A DNA stretch of 64,000 nt, taken from contig NC_033621.1 of assembly GCF_001540865.1 (NCBI RefSeq), forward strand, positions 21,464,963-21,528,962, written 5' to 3'. The position numbers and the translations under genes are program-made. Under the pieces are notes generated by a model, which ran no database searches, had not been told where the DNA came from, and saw nothing but the letters and a program-made list of their open reading frames with translations. This document shows positions 39,501 to 55,920 of this stretch, one piece after another. The stretch is from Ananas comosus. Taxonomy: Eukaryota > Streptophyta > Magnoliopsida > Poales > Bromeliaceae. Every line of letters starts with the position of its first letter. Within the stretch, counting starts at the first letter, position 1.

Positions 39501-40822
39501 TTCAAATATACCCTTTTGCCATCACCAACATTTCTTATTTGCCCTTAAGTTAAGGGCAAAGAAGTATTTTGATTTTTTTTAAAAAAATTTTAGTAGATAT
39601 TTAACTCACGTTTAACCCAAGTTAACTTAACGGTGATAACTGTAGGGGCATTTTGGAATAACGGAGGAATATATGAGGGGTATATTGGAAAGAAAAAAAG
39701 AAAGTAGGGGTAATGAGATATTTTCGAAGTTTTGAGGGGTATATAGGCAATTATCCCAACAAATTACTATATGAAATATTATGGTAGTTATATAAACTTG
39801 TTATTTTTTGGCTTTCATCATATAGGAGTCGAGTCGGAAACCCTCCGGGGCCTTTGAGGTGGTTGAGCGATTCAACACATGTTGTCCAACCAGGTTAGTA
39901 TCTAGCTGTTATAATCTTCCGCAGGGTTTTACACAAGCATTCAAGTGCCGTAAGCACGGGTATTATCCACCGTGCCATATAGTGCCGACAAGATATCAAC
40001 AGGACATGACTTATGTGTCGATGGCATGGCTCAAAATCTTTTTTTTTTTTTTTTGAAATTAGCAAGTAGTTACTTGAATAAAGTTCAAAAATTAATAAAG
40101 ATATGTAATAAGCAATTATAATATATTAGTGCTAAAGAAAATAAGTATTTCATGTCATTATGTGTCCGCACACGGATAATTTGTTCGGCACGCATCGGCA
40201 TAGCATGGCACGTACTGTGCTGTGCTGTACCATCAAGTTTTCAGCACGATTCTGTGTCATGCCACTTAAATCCTTGGTTTTACATATACATCCCTTAAAT
40301 ATTATCTAACTAAATATGTATTTTTGTGGAATTTGAGTTTCATATATATCTCTCGAATGCTTAGCTTTTTGCAAATATACTTTTATCTTAAATTGGGAAG
40401 TCATAGAATTTGTGTGGTTTATTAGAAAAGGGTTTTTTTTTTTCAAAGAAGGGAATTTTTGTTAGTTCAAGGGTATACTAGCAGAAATAAAGCTTTTGTA
40501 GGGTATATAAGGGAATCCAGATTTTGCAGGAATATATAGGCAAACGAATAATTTTGCATGGTTATATATATTGAAATTTCTAAATAACAGCTTGTTGATT
40601 GCATTTTTTTAGTCAATTAAAATAATGAAAATGTTCTTCTGCAACGAAATCTTCTTTTCAGGATTAGAAAGCCCAGGGGCCGACACCAGTGAGAACTCAT
40701 ATGAAAATTCATATGAGGACTCGCATGATTTTTCTAACAAGTTGCTCCATTTAGCATGGCACCCAACGGACAATATAATCGCCTGCGCTGCTGCATCTAG
40801 CTTGTACATGTTCTCTGCTTAG
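28637..40822 (+). CDS. PP2A 55-kDa regulatory subunit B, WD40 (14 exons, 5' partial at an N)
   Basis: Exons: 28637-28775 (partial), 30735-30838, 30955-31050, 31139-31258, 31791-31994, 32154-32245, 33005-33123, 33538-33661, 35700-35823, 37401-37469, 37935-38026, 38109-38186, 39826-39893, 40662-40822. Phases close to a stop at 40822, giving about 529 residues. The family signature runs throughout: [91 protein letters not shown] and [29 protein letters not shown]55 is a seven-bladed propeller that brings substrates to the PP2A A/C core in cytosol and nucleus. No ATG lies between the N at 28636 and PLEWRV, so the true start is missing or the first exon is misassembled. Exon 13 (residues [13 protein letters not shown]...) was chosen over an open stretch at 38419 because only it fits both phase and alignment. 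Confidence 0.9.
33806..33987. mobile_element. Diverged MITE of the 34045 family between microsatellites
   Basis: It begins TCCGGTTGGGGTGCTTCC after a (TA)n(GA)n tract and contains AAGCATTTGGTGCTATCAA and CTAGGGGGAC. It ends at the (TA)n(GT)n that precedes the tandem pair. Confidence 0.5.
34045..34552. repeat. Tandem duplication, 279-bp period, of a MITE plus microsatellite
   Basis: Two about 228-bp blocks, 34045-34272 and 34324-34552, read identically by eye. Each is a MITE with inverted ends (ATGCTACTATACTATCGATG / ATCGATAGTATAGTAGC), joined by (TA)n(GT)n(TA)n. Identity implies a recent duplication or an assembly artefact. Intron 8 of the PP2A-B gene. Confidence 0.85.
34602..35319. mobile_element. 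Mutator-like MITE, about 718 bp, in PP2A-B intron 8
   Basis: The inverted ends (left GGAATTTTTTACAAAATAACC; right end the complement with two changes) pair over about 50 bp around a TTTGCGAAATAACC core. Inside are degenerate versions of the GGTGAA...TTCACC unit near both ends and a T-rich series of GATTGTTAGGATT repeats in the middle. Flanks GTGTGTGTA and ATATATGTA match poorly because the target is a microsatellite. Confidence 0.65.
35884..35938. repeat. (TA)27 microsatellite
   Basis: Uninterrupted TA repeat in PP2A-B intron 9, directly against the long-inverted-repeat MITE at 35939. Confidence 0.9.
35939..36480. mobile_element. Long-inverted-repeat MITE, about 540 bp, in PP2A-B intron 9
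   Basis: GGAGTTGAGCTAGAATGCTA is mirrored by GATAGCATTCCAGCTCAACT. The arms of about 150 bp pair (GTTTTCGATGATGGAGCCTC and complement). It is flanked by (TA)27 on the left and (CT)n(TA)n on the right. Related copies are at 27331-27858 and, in half, at 56715-56900. Confidence 0.75.
36541..36767. mobile_element. MITE of the 34045 family
   Basis: AACTAGGCTACTATGCTATT at the left and ATTAATAGCATAGTAGCCGG at the right pair. The middle has the family's GTCCCCTAGGGTTGAGTGGG segment. It abuts the (CT)n(TA)n that closes 35939-36480. A third element type follows at 36770-37215. Confidence 0.65.
36770..37215. mobile_element. Long-inverted-repeat MITE related to 1548-2082
   Basis: CTCCGTTAAACTTGATCTAG at the left pairs with CTAGATCAAATTTAACGGA near the right, with matching arms between. 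It ends next to (TA)n at about 37226. Its outer termini are less complete than in 1548-2082. Confidence 0.5.
39240..39757. mobile_element. MITE, 518 bp, 9-bp TSD (8/9), in PP2A-B intron 13 region
   Basis: The flanks AAAAAATTA (39231-39239) and AACAAATTA (39758-39766) and the inverted ends GGGCAATTGCCTATATAC and complement define it; it lies in the 38187-39825 intron. A further stretch of about 40 bp (AAATTACTATATGAAATATT...) is repeated on the two outer sides at 39181 and 39762, so a small local duplication preceded or accompanied insertion. Confidence 0.75.
39934..40276. mobile_element. hAT-like MITE, 343 bp, perfect 8-bp TSD
   Basis: GTTTTACA flanks both ends (39926-39933, 40277-40284). 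The ends are inverted: CAAGCATTCAAGTGCC and GGCACTTAAATCCTTG with their complements. The interior is rich in GGCAC/GTGCC. It starts 40 bp after exon 13 of the PP2A-B gene. An 8-bp duplication is the hAT hallmark. Confidence 0.85.
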
Positions 40823-42388
40823 AGTTGGCCTCGACAGAGAAAATTAAGGAAAGTTTTTTTTTCCCCATTTTCTTTTCTTTTTTCTGCTGGGAAAGCATTT
40901 CAAATTATTTTTTCATGCAACCTAGCAGAAAAGATGCAGGGAGGGAATGTCTTCAGTGCAGCACTTATACCACCTAGCATCTCCTGGGCCAATGGGAACA
41001 TGGCTCGTTGGATTATCAATGTCGAGTGAAAGGTATTCTTGTGATTTCTTTCATTCTTTTGTTCTATTGGCTTTGTGGAATCTGTGGCATAAGTGTTGCA
41101 CTGAAGACCCTATCAAATGATTGGGGTTTGTGTGTCCAGTAGTTTTTCTGATATTATTAGGTGCTTGGTTCTGCACCTATAGCATGAATTTTTAGGTTTG
41201 CGCAAGTTATTCTTGCATTGTAATTATTCATCTCTTATATTCTTTTCTCTTTAGTATTATTCTTTTGCCTTCAAAATATGTTTTGTGTCCAAAATTTACA
41301 CATTAATTTGGTAAATTTCTTTTGTTCTTTTGTTTACGACTAGTTTCACAACACAGTGCTGGCTTTTCTTTTTTGTTTTTTTTTTTTTGAGACTGGATGC
41401 AGTTGAAATGTAACTTATAAATCCAACACAAAAATTATTGTATAATAAGTTCATATTATTTTAATGCACTTGTTTGGTATAGTTTTATGGACAGATTTGG
41501 AGTTTCTCATACAGAATTTTGGCATTTCTTAAATACAATATTCGAAGTTTCTGCTGCAGTGAGAAGCTGATATAAGCCTACATTTAGAAGCTCCAGTTTT
41601 AATTCCTTTATTATGCCAAAGATATGATGTTTGTTTCGCTTTAAATAAGGTTCCTGAACTTCTAGTTGGGTTTTACTTAGCTAGTCAAATTTTCACTAGT
41701 GGTCAAGTTTTCACTAGTGCTTCAATTTAGTCCTCAACATCCATTATTGTTAGAATAAAAATTATAGCATGCCCTGGCATATATGTGTTATCTGTGCGTT
41801 GTAAATTCATTGATCCTCTATTTATCTGGTACTTTTGATTAAGCCCTCTTAACTTTTTTTAGTAGAAAAAATGGTGCACTGTATTAGGTGGTAGAGATTG
41901 CAGGGTGCGTGGATATATGAATGCGTTAGTTGCAGATGGAGTGTTTTTTGTTTTTCTTTCTCTTCTTCTTTCTTTTTTTTTTTTTTTCTTTTTTCCTGTA
42001 ATGGGTTGTATTGTTATCTGCCTTTGTACTTATAATTTTGATGCAAATGCGTGCAAGTAAAAGAATATATATATGTATATATATATATAGTTGGTTTGTT
42101 GTAGTTATAGTTAAATATTATATATAGTTGGGTTTATAGATAAAGACTCATATTCCGCATTTTGATTTACAACCAAAATTGGAACTAATTGGAAATACAG
42201 CATTTGATGAAAGTAATTCTACACCAGGATTAATTTTAGACCCACTCATCCCTCAGAAATCATTTGTAGAAAAAAAATTAGTAAAATTTCTCTTGTTAAA
42301 GAATAACCTTACCACTTCGCATGCATTACTAAGATATGTGAATATAGTTTTTAACTGTGAATTAAATCAGTTCCAACACTCCTCTTTA
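40823..42388. other. PP2A-B 3' UTR and following spacer
   Basis: T-rich sequence after the stop. GTGAAAG then GTATTCTTG at about 41032 could be a 3' UTR intron donor. No gene is visible up to the MITE at 42389. Confidence 0.5.
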
Positions 42389-42898
42389 GGGCATGTTTGG
42401 TTGCCGTAAAATAATTTGGTTATTTAGATTATAAAAATAAATATGTAAGTGATTTTTGAAAAGTGAATCATAAAGTAGATTATAACTAAAATTCACTTTT
42501 TGACTTGAAGTTGTTGAAAGTGAATCGTCTGCTCTACGCAACTTAACGCAACTTATCGAAAAATATTTTTCTATACTATCTACAAAAATGAAAAATAAAA
42601 AATAAAAAACTTCATCATATCTTAACAAAAAAACCAACATATTTTTTTTAAAAAAAGCAAAAAAATAGACGTACCTTATTCCGTACCGTCTAAAAAAAAA
42701 ACTCCCTATCTTAAAAAAATTATTTTATTTTCTTATTTTTTTTAATATAGAACTAAAAATAGAAGTCATGTATTTTTTTTCTTTTATTTTTTTTGAAATC
42801 AAATACTTGGACTTAAAAGTGACTTTTATAAAAGTTAATTTTTAAAGAGTGACTTTTTTTTTTTTTTTCACTTCGATCACTTACGGACAGCCAACCAT
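42389..42898. mobile_element. MITE with GGGCATGTTTGGTTG termini, about 510 bp
   Basis: The left end GGGCATGTTTGGTTG and right end CAGCCAACCATGTC are inverted repeats, and the inner sequences (AAAGTGAATC / AGTGACTTTT) also pair. I could not fix a target duplication, so superfamily assignment (Harbinger or hAT) is open. Confidence 0.55.
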
Positions 42899-43249
42899 GT
42901 CTTTATATGGATGTACATCTTATATCTTAGAATCAAAGATTTAGAACTATTTTTTAGTTAAAAAAATTAATAAGACTAAGAAATAAATTTTAGCTGTATA
43001 AAATTTATGATATAAATTCATACCATCGCTGTCAATAACACAAGCCACTCAACTCTATATGAGAGTAATATTATTTTTATTGTAAAATTTAATAACATTA
43101 TTAATAATTTGATATTATTAATAGCGTAGTGGGGTAACTGGGGAAACAATGAAAAAAGTTTTGAGTGTGCAATTAACACAAATGTCTAAATTCGGCGTCT
43201 TACGTAATTCCTAATTATTAATCAAACTCCGCGCCCTAATCCCTCTCTC

Positions 43250-43378
43250 TTCCCCCTTTTATAGCTCTCCTCAGCTCCTCTCTTTCTCGCTCCGCACATA
43301 AACCCTAATCCCTCCGCTCCCAAAAACCCTAGAAACCCTCATCTCCGCCCCCGAATCCCCGCGCGAGATCACCCGATA
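43250..43378 (+). promoter_or_regulatory. Core promoter and leader of PRMT1 with telobox motifs
   Basis: TTTTATAGCTC at about 43257 is a good TATA candidate. It is followed within 50-90 bases by a CT-rich initiator and three telobox-like AAACCCTA or AAACCCT repeats (about 43302-43340). Teloboxes near the start site typify plant genes for translation and ribosome biogenesis, which suits a methyltransferase with nucleolar substrates. Confidence 0.5.
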
Positions 43379-48675
<5,297 letters not shown>

Positions 48676-48689
48676 CTGATCAGGTACAC

Positions 48690-49807
48690 TTTCCTGCCTT
48701 AAAAAAAGGTAGATTGCGATTATTATACCGTGCTTTCTTGGTTAATGCATTCATTCCAACTTAACTTTTTGCACTTTGGATGGTATTTATTGTTTGGCCC
48801 CAAAAAGGTGCTTCAATGTTTGAATCACACTGATTGTAATGCTTGTTTCCCCTTCTTCAATCTATATGCTGTAGCTTGTTATGTTTTAGAAATATTTCCA
48901 TGATAGCTTGTGAAAATACCATTTTATCAATTGAAACTTAAAATGGGTGAATATTCATAGAAGCAAGCAGAAATTGGAGCTACAGAGCATTTGTGATCTT
49001 GGGAATCTACATTATGATTGATTGTGGTATCACAAGAACATTAATTCAAGTTTTTTTCTTTTTTACTTTGTATTTGGTTAAACTAGCTAAAGATTATGAT
49101 CTGATACGTTATCCGAAGAAAAAGCTGAAGAATTGTTTTACTATATTCCTCTCGCGGGAAATTGAATAATCTAGGGTTAGGGCACTCATTCTCCATGCAA
49201 AGGGAGATGAACAGTGCAATTTTTCTCTGGAGTTTTTTTCATCTAATTTTGAAAAAAATAAAGCTTAGTTTATCACTATGCACAGTATGAGAAATATTTG
49301 GTAAAATCCCTCTCCTCACCTGTATGCCCTTTTTTTGGAAATAAACAGGGAAGGTGGAAATATTAAAATAATCACATTAGTGGCGAATTCTTCCTGGTTA
49401 TTATCCTTCTTTTTTATTTCAATATTCTCAATATTTTACTAGGCATTCTTTAGTATGTGGCCCATTCCAAAAATAATCACATTATTTCAGCTTTCATCTT
49501 TATATAAAAACTTAAAATTAGTCAAAACCTGTGTATTTTAAACTTAGCTGTGATCACTTCGGTGCCTGTTTGCTTCATTAACATTCTAAATTATTCCCGC
49601 TACTACGAGGAACCAAATCATGGATTTAGAATAGGAAATACTCTTAGAACTGGCTATATAGCGAGAGCTGAAAATTATTTTTCAGTGTAGTTCTAATTTG
49701 ATTTTTTTTTTTTTAATTTATGTTGATCAGATTAAATTAATCTGATTGTTTTTTTCCTGTCAAAAATAAATCTATTTATATTGCTTTGTCACTAAAAGAG
49801 AGGGAAA
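48690..49807. other. PRMT1 3' region
   Basis: Downstream of the PRMT1 stop the sequence is T-rich with no coding signature; it ends at the target duplication of the Mutator-like element. Confidence 0.5.
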
Positions 49808-50230
49808 AAGAAACTTGGGCTTTTTCTGCATTTAGTCCCCAGGAAAATTTTTATTTTAAAAATAGTCCTGTCAAATTTTAATTTACAAAAATAGTCCTGC
49901 CCTGTCACGCAGGCGTCATGTCAGAGCCACGTAGGCAACGCTGGGGTCAGTATGTTAAGTTGAATACGATGGTTCACCGTGTTTGAGCACGGTGAACAGT
50001 TTACCGTGTCCAATGTGTTATACACGCGACTTCGACTTGGCTTGGACTTGCAGTAAGTCTAAGCCAGAGGGAGAGAGCCCGTGGGAACCATTCATCGTGT
50101 CTTAAATATGGGGAATTCACTGTGTCTTAAACACGGTGAATGATTCAGCGTGCCTAGACACGGTGAACCATTCATCGTATTCAGTAGTACTACCAGCACT
50201 TAGAAAACAATACAATATCACAATATAACA

Positions 50231-50400
50231 ATAAATTCAATATCACAATATAACAATATAACAATAAATTCAATACAACAATACAAGTAATTCAACATTA
50301 ACAATACAACAACAGAATCCAATATCACAATATAACAATAAATTCAATACAACAATACAAGTAATTCAACATTAACAATACAACAACAAATCCAACAGAA
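50231..50400. repeat. AT-rich tandem repeat, 74-bp period
   Basis: CAATACAACAATACAAGTAA recurs at 50271 and 50345 with the surrounding AACATTAACAATACAACAAC context repeated. It lies inside the Mutator-like element 49817-51594, downstream of its decayed frame. A second direct repeat (GTCCGTGATCACGATCAACA at about 50489 and 50538) lies just beyond. Confidence 0.7.
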
Positions 50401-50529
50401 TATCAATAAAGTATCAATACCAGATCATCACAACAGAATATCAAAAATTAAAACATGTTTTTTAATAATATAGAAATATAATATCATGTCCGTGATCACG
50501 ATCAACATCATGCTCATCAACCACGTCGT

Positions 50530-51350
50530 CTACCACGTCCGTGATCACGATCAACATCATGCTCATCAAAAGGCTCTAACACCTTCGACTACCCTCAATA
50601 ACCTGCTGAGTGTCCTGCGTCTCAATCACTCGTCCGATCTCGTGCTCAATTATAGCAGAAGAAGCTGAAGAGGAGGGTTGATCTGTATGGAGAGAGTGCA
50701 TCTGTCGTCGGCGCTTATGATAAACAATATCAACTGGCCGAGGTGGATCGTGGATCCTCTGATACTGGTGTTGATACCGTGTCCATAACATAAGGTGGCT
50801 CCTCTATCGGTGATGATGCCTCGGTGGACTATATACTGGTACATGTCCCGACGTCGATGGTCCATCATAGTCTGCCGGTCGTGGATGTACAGTGTGTGGA
50901 AGCGTAGATAAAGTCTCCAAAACTGCTTCCATCCGATCGGCAACGTGTGATAGGGCATCTAATACTCCACCTCCTGGAATATCTGACAGGACACGTCTAA
51001 TCGTATAATGTGATCTCTGCACGATATCGACTTGAAATAAAAGCACTATCATAAAAATTATACGAAACTTTTTTGTATATATAAAAATTAAAGAAAAAAA
51101 TATTATATATTAAAATCATACCAATACTCTCTCGACGTAACCACGTGGCTGATACGCGAGGGGTGGCCTCTGTACTGGCCTAAATATCTACCTCCTGGTG
51201 ATCCTCCAATATCACTGCATATAAACAATAATAGCTCGTATAGGATCTGGATCTACCTCATGGTCCATCTCTGCTATATCCACCAATTTATCATCTCAAC
51301 GCTAAATATATGAAGTATGGTATGCCGCACAATTCTCATCTACTCTACCT
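50530..51350 (-). pseudogene. Decayed plant-mobile-domain-like transposon reading frame (C-terminal part)
   Basis: Inside the Mutator-like element, minus-strand frames interrupted by stops and shifts give an acidic stretch DHEVDPDPIRAIIVYMQ, a stop where Trp is expected, then YWRITRRRYLG. Next comes VQRSHYTIRRVLSDIPGGGVLDALSHVADRMEAVLETL and, at the end, DEHDVDRDHGRGRRRG before a stop. The [W]YxRxTRR motif and the Arg/Gly-rich tail resemble proteins of the plant mobile domain (aminotransferase-like) class carried by some MULE and retroelement lineages. It cannot be functional as read. The family match is from memory of motifs and needs a profile search. Confidence 0.5.
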
Positions 51351-51745
51351 CATGAAGTGATGCGAGATATGACAAGCACTGCTTCACCGTATTTAGACAT
51401 GATGAACCATTCACCGTATATAGACACGGTGAATTGTTCACCGTGTTCAACTTAACACACTAGCCCTAGCCCAGTCCGCGTGGCGCTGACGTGGCGCCTG
51501 CGTGGCAGGGCCAGAACCATTTTTGTAAATTAAAATTTGACAGAATTATTTTTAAAATATAAATTTTTCAGGGGGCTAAATGTAAAAAACGCTCGAGAAA
51601 CTTTGATTATGCATATGAGACTAAGGAGCTGTGTGGTTCAAGGGCTGTAAAATTTCAAAAATATTATATATATTATATTTAGAAAGGTTTTGACTGAAAG
51701 GCGGTTAAAATTTAGACCAACTAATAATTTTCATAAAATATAAAA

Positions 51746-53043
51746 GGCCTTTTTTAATAAAAAATTCACTAATTTTGGGCTTTTGCAAAGTTGGGTCATC
51801 TTTTTTGATTTCGCAGATTCAGTTCGAATTTTTAGCAAACTGACCAAAATACCCTTATTATTTTTTCTCTTTTTTTTTTTTCTCTCGTTCTTTTTTTCTC
51901 TCTCTGAAGAAGGCGGAGATTGAAACAGCTCGCCTCGTCTCTGCCCCGCACGCCCTTGCCCTCGCCCTTTGCGCCTCCGACCCTACTAAAACCGTGTCGC
52001 GACCCTCCTCCACTAGGATACGACGACGTCGAGCTGCAGGCTTTTCTCCTCCACCGCGCGTCGGAACGCCGCGACGTCGTCGGAGGCGGCGAGCTCACCT
52101 CCGACGACGTCGCGGTGGTTGCGAGGCCAGTGCGCGCCCGCAGCCCCAGCGACACGCGCAGCTTCGCCGCCGGAGACGACGAGTAGAGGAGGATGAGGAG
52201 AGTGATGGTGAGGTGGGGGAGGGGATGGAGATGCGGACGGTGGAGATGCTGCGGCGACGGCAGGAGGGTGACCAGCATCCGCGGTGAACCCGATGGGTTC
52301 GGGCATGGGCATGGGCATGGGGATGAGGGCGCAGGTGACGGAGCAAGAAGAAGAGAGAGAAAAAAGAAAAAGAAAAAAAAAGTGTAAAATTCGCTTAAAG
52401 AGTGTAAAAGTCATTTCAAAAGAATATAATTTTTAAATCAAATAGTGCAACTTTTATTAAAACAGTACAAATTTTTTTAAAACAGCGTAATTTTATTTTA
52501 ATAGTGCAATTTTATCTTATTTCTTCTTCTATATTTTTTGATCTTTTTTGTAGAATTTTTTTTTACTTTTATTTTTTCTCTTTATATATATATATTTTGT
52601 CACCATCTCTCTCTTGCTCTTTATTGCAACTACCGTGACGTCGTCGAAGGTCGTCGGAAGTGAGCTTCGACGACGTCGCGGCGGAGGAGAAGAGCCTGCG
52701 GCTCGACGTCGCCGTGCCCTATTGGAGGAGGGTCGAGGCATGACTTCAGTAGGGTCGGAGGCGAGAAGAGCGAGGCTGTGCGGGGCAGAGGCGAGGCGGG
52801 CTGTTTCCGCCTGTGCCTGCGCCTTCGCTGCCTTCTTTGGAGAGAGAAAAAAAGAACGAGAGAAAAAAAAAAAAGAGGAGAGAAAAAATAACAAGGGTAT
52901 TTTTATGAGTTTGCTAAAAATTCGAACCGAATCTGCAAAGTCGAAAAATGTGACTAAAAATTCGGACTGAATCTGCAAAATCGGAAAATGTGACCCAACT
53001 TTGCAAAAGCCCAAAATTAGTAAATTTTTTATGCAAAAAGGCC
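51746..53043. mobile_element. Foldback Mutator-like element, 1298 bp, perfect 9-bp TSD
   Basis: AATATAAAA occurs directly outside both ends (51737-51745, 53044-53052). The element begins and ends with GGCC and is an inverted repeat almost throughout. The outer about 110 bp pair (TTTTGGGCTTTTGCAAAGTTGGGTCA), followed by a C/T-rich stretch and GC-rich arms of about 280 bp (51900-52180 against 52600-52850) that also pair. The unpaired centre, about 52190-52590, is GC-rich on the left and a string of short AT-rich TAGTGCAATTTT units on the right. The arms look like captured exon sequence but I did not recognise a gene. Confidence 0.8.
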
Positions 53044-53052
53044 AATATAAAA

Positions 53053-54780
53053 ATATGAAAATAAAATCTCTCAATTTATAATAATCTAATATTCTTACTC
53101 TTTAAAAATTTATAATGATTTCACTACTTCATTAATATTTTTTACAATTACTTAACTTAGGCTAAATAATGATAATTTTAATATTTTTAATTTAAAAATA
53201 TGAAGAATTATCAAGGTATATTTAAATTAAAATTCCGTCAAAATCGTGCATAGAAGAATTTTGATTGGAAATTATTTTTGTTTAAAGCATTTGTTGCCGA
53301 AAAGATTTTATTCTCAAAACGTGGTTTCAAAATGATATTAGCCTTTTTGCATAAAATATTTATTGATTGACTTTTGAGAATTTTACAGTTTCGATCCAAT
53401 TTTTTAAAACAATGGTCAAATTTCTCCTCTTTCAAAATGCATAAAAAATATACGCATTAAATACTTTGAAAAATACAACTCACAAGTAATTATTGCAGGT
53501 TATTCTTTTCTTAAGAAATGAAATTTTTGTCTAACCTATAAATAATAACTTAAAAAACAAGAAAGAAGATCACTTAAATAGTGCAGAATCTTTTCAAATT
53601 TTACATTATTTTTTTAAAATAATATTTATATAAATAGTGTAATATTTGCACATTAATAAAAAAAAAGAAAAGAAGATCACTTAAATCGTGCAGAAGCTTA
53701 TCAAATTTTACATCATTTTTTTTAAATAGTATAATAATATTTGCATAAATAATGTAATATTTGCATAATTTATTTAATGTTGCATAAATTTTACACTAAA
53801 TTACAAATAATATAGTATATTACATAAAATAGTATAAATATATACAATATATTATAAAAATTATGCATTACGTGTATAAATAGTATATATTTATACTATT
53901 TGTATAAATATTTACATCATTTATATAAATATTGCACTATTAGAAGAGAATATTATACCATTCAAATGAATATATTACATTCATTATTTAAAAAATTAAA
54001 TTACATGTATATTAAATAGTGTCAATTTTTTTAAAAATGATAAAAACTAATTATGATTATATGTATCTTAATAAAATTTTTATTTAAGATATAAAAAATA
54101 TAATTAGTAAGATGATATAGTACAATGTACTCCCACGTTGTGCAAAATTTTCTTTCAAATAGTACCGAAGTATACTAATTATATATAATATACTATATTA
54201 TTATATGTAATATTCGTAATATACTAACTATATTCCAAATTGTGCAACATTGTATAATTATATGTAATATACTAATTATAGATAATATACTATATTATTC
54301 ATAATTTAATATAAAAATTATATAATATTATATAAATTGTGCAATTGCACAATTCAAAAAAACTATTGTATTATTTAAGAGATATTACACTCTTTCATTT
54401 TATTAATTATATTATATTTTTTTCATTTTATGTGAAATAAAAATTTTCGAAAGGTTCATACAACTATGACTTAGCAATTAGTATTTTCAAAAAATTTACC
54501 ACTTTATTTAATATACAATATAATTTAATTTATAAAAAAAGTGCAATATATTTATCTAAATAGCGCAATATTCTCTCCTAATAGTACAATTTTTACATAC
54601 GTTAATATTACACATATAGTGTAATGCTACATTGTTTATACTCACATTGTATAATTTTTATAATATATTATAATATACAATATATATAATATATTATATT
54701 ATTCATAATTTAGCGTAAAAAATAAACAATATTATATAAATTACGCAAATATTATACTATTTATACAATCGATGATGAGT
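53053..54780. repeat. Extremely AT-rich block with reiterated TAGTGCAATATT-like units
   Basis: About 1.7 kb of near-pure A/T in which short words such as AGTGCAATATT, TTTGCATAA and TTATATAAAT recur on an irregular spacing. Similar words occur inside the adjacent foldback element (52380-52520). No coding frame. Possibly a decayed element or matrix-attachment-like DNA. Confidence 0.45.
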
Positions 54781-54874
54781 TGATGACTAGGATTACGAAC
54801 CCACAACAATGCAGCGTTTCCATGTTGGTAATTCAATCTCACCACAGGCTTCATCGATTGCCTAACAATACCAA

Positions 54875-55872
54875 GGGCATGTTTGGTTCACCTCTTTTTA
54901 ACTCTAGAATCAAAATCGAAATGGACGAATCAATTTGTAAGTATTTGGTATGTAAGATTCTTATTCTGATTCCGATTTCCGGGTAAATGAAAATCTCCCA
55001 ATTATCCTTTTTTCAATTTGGCCTTATAGGACAGATTGAAAGTTGAATCCAGATAGAATAAATATTTATTTGGATTAAGTTTAATTTTTTAATCTTATTT
55101 TTTTAATTAAAATATAAGTTTAAATTTAAAAATTATATATATAAATTTTAATTTTAATTTGAACTTTGAATTAAAAATTAAAATTTAATCAAGAATTTTG
55201 AATCTAATTTATAAATTAAAATTAAAATTAAAATTTAATTTAAAATTTAAAATTTTATTCAAATTTTATTTAAAATTTAGATTAAATGTTATGGATTCAA
55301 ATTGAAATTGAAATTGTAATAAGTTTGAATTTAAATAAATAAAAATTTATTTTTATATTTTGAATTATCCACTCAATTTCAAATTTTAATATTTTTAAAA
55401 AATATATTTAAAATTTTTGACATTATTTAAAATTTTGATGCAATTTTTTTAATATTTAATTTTTAGTTTCAATTTAAATTATAAAATTTTATGTTTTAAG
55501 TTGCGAACTTAACTTTAAATTATCTTGTCAATCCAAATTTGCATGGATCTAGCATAAATATTTTAAAATTTATTTTATTTACAGTATCATTATCTTACTT
55601 TTTAGTAATTATTTTTCCAAATGGTCATTTATATTTTAAATAAAGTATTCAAAATGGTTCCAAGTAATTAAAATGTATTATAAAAATAAAATTGGTATTA
55701 ATTTGATTTCGATTCTGATATCCACCTGAACCAAACTCTGATGCTGAGAATGATTTATTTCGATTCTGATTTAGGTGTTGAACCAGACAGATTAAAACAA
55801 TGAGCCATTCCGATTACGATTTTAACTCATTCTCATTCCAATGTTGATTCCGACTTTGAACCAAACGCACCC
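54875..55872. mobile_element. Non-autonomous element of about 1 kb with GGGCATGTTTGGTTC termini
   Basis: The ends GGGCATGTTTGGTTC and GAACCAAACGCACCC are inverted; the next 60 bases (AACTCTAGAATCAAAATCG / CGATTCTGAT...) pair loosely. The middle is almost pure A/T with AAATTTAAAATT repeats. The flanking triplets CAA and TAA hint at a Harbinger-type duplication. Confidence 0.5.
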
Positions 55873-55920
55873 TAAATATGTAGTAACAAAGCTATGAAAG
55901 AAAAAGAAAGCTATATTATT

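Larger units (their letters stand above)
49817..51594. mobile_element. Mutator-like element, 1778 bp, with 9-bp TSD and PMD-like remnant
   Basis: The flanks AAGAAACTT (49808-49816) and GAGAAACTT (51595-51603) agree at 8 of 9 bases. The terminal inverted repeats pair over about 110 bp (the left end reads CATTTAGTCCCCAGG; the right end is its complement), then continue through the GC-rich ACGTCAG...GCGCCACG block. Internal to both ends are copies of the GGTGAA...TTCACC palindrome, and the middle holds a degenerate protein frame plus a 74-bp AT-rich tandem repeat (50231-50400). Confidence 0.75.

Noticed and set aside
51832..52970. Several 80-180-codon GC-rich frames on both strands.
   Set aside because: They lie inside the foldback element, exist on both strands because of base composition, and show no conserved domain.
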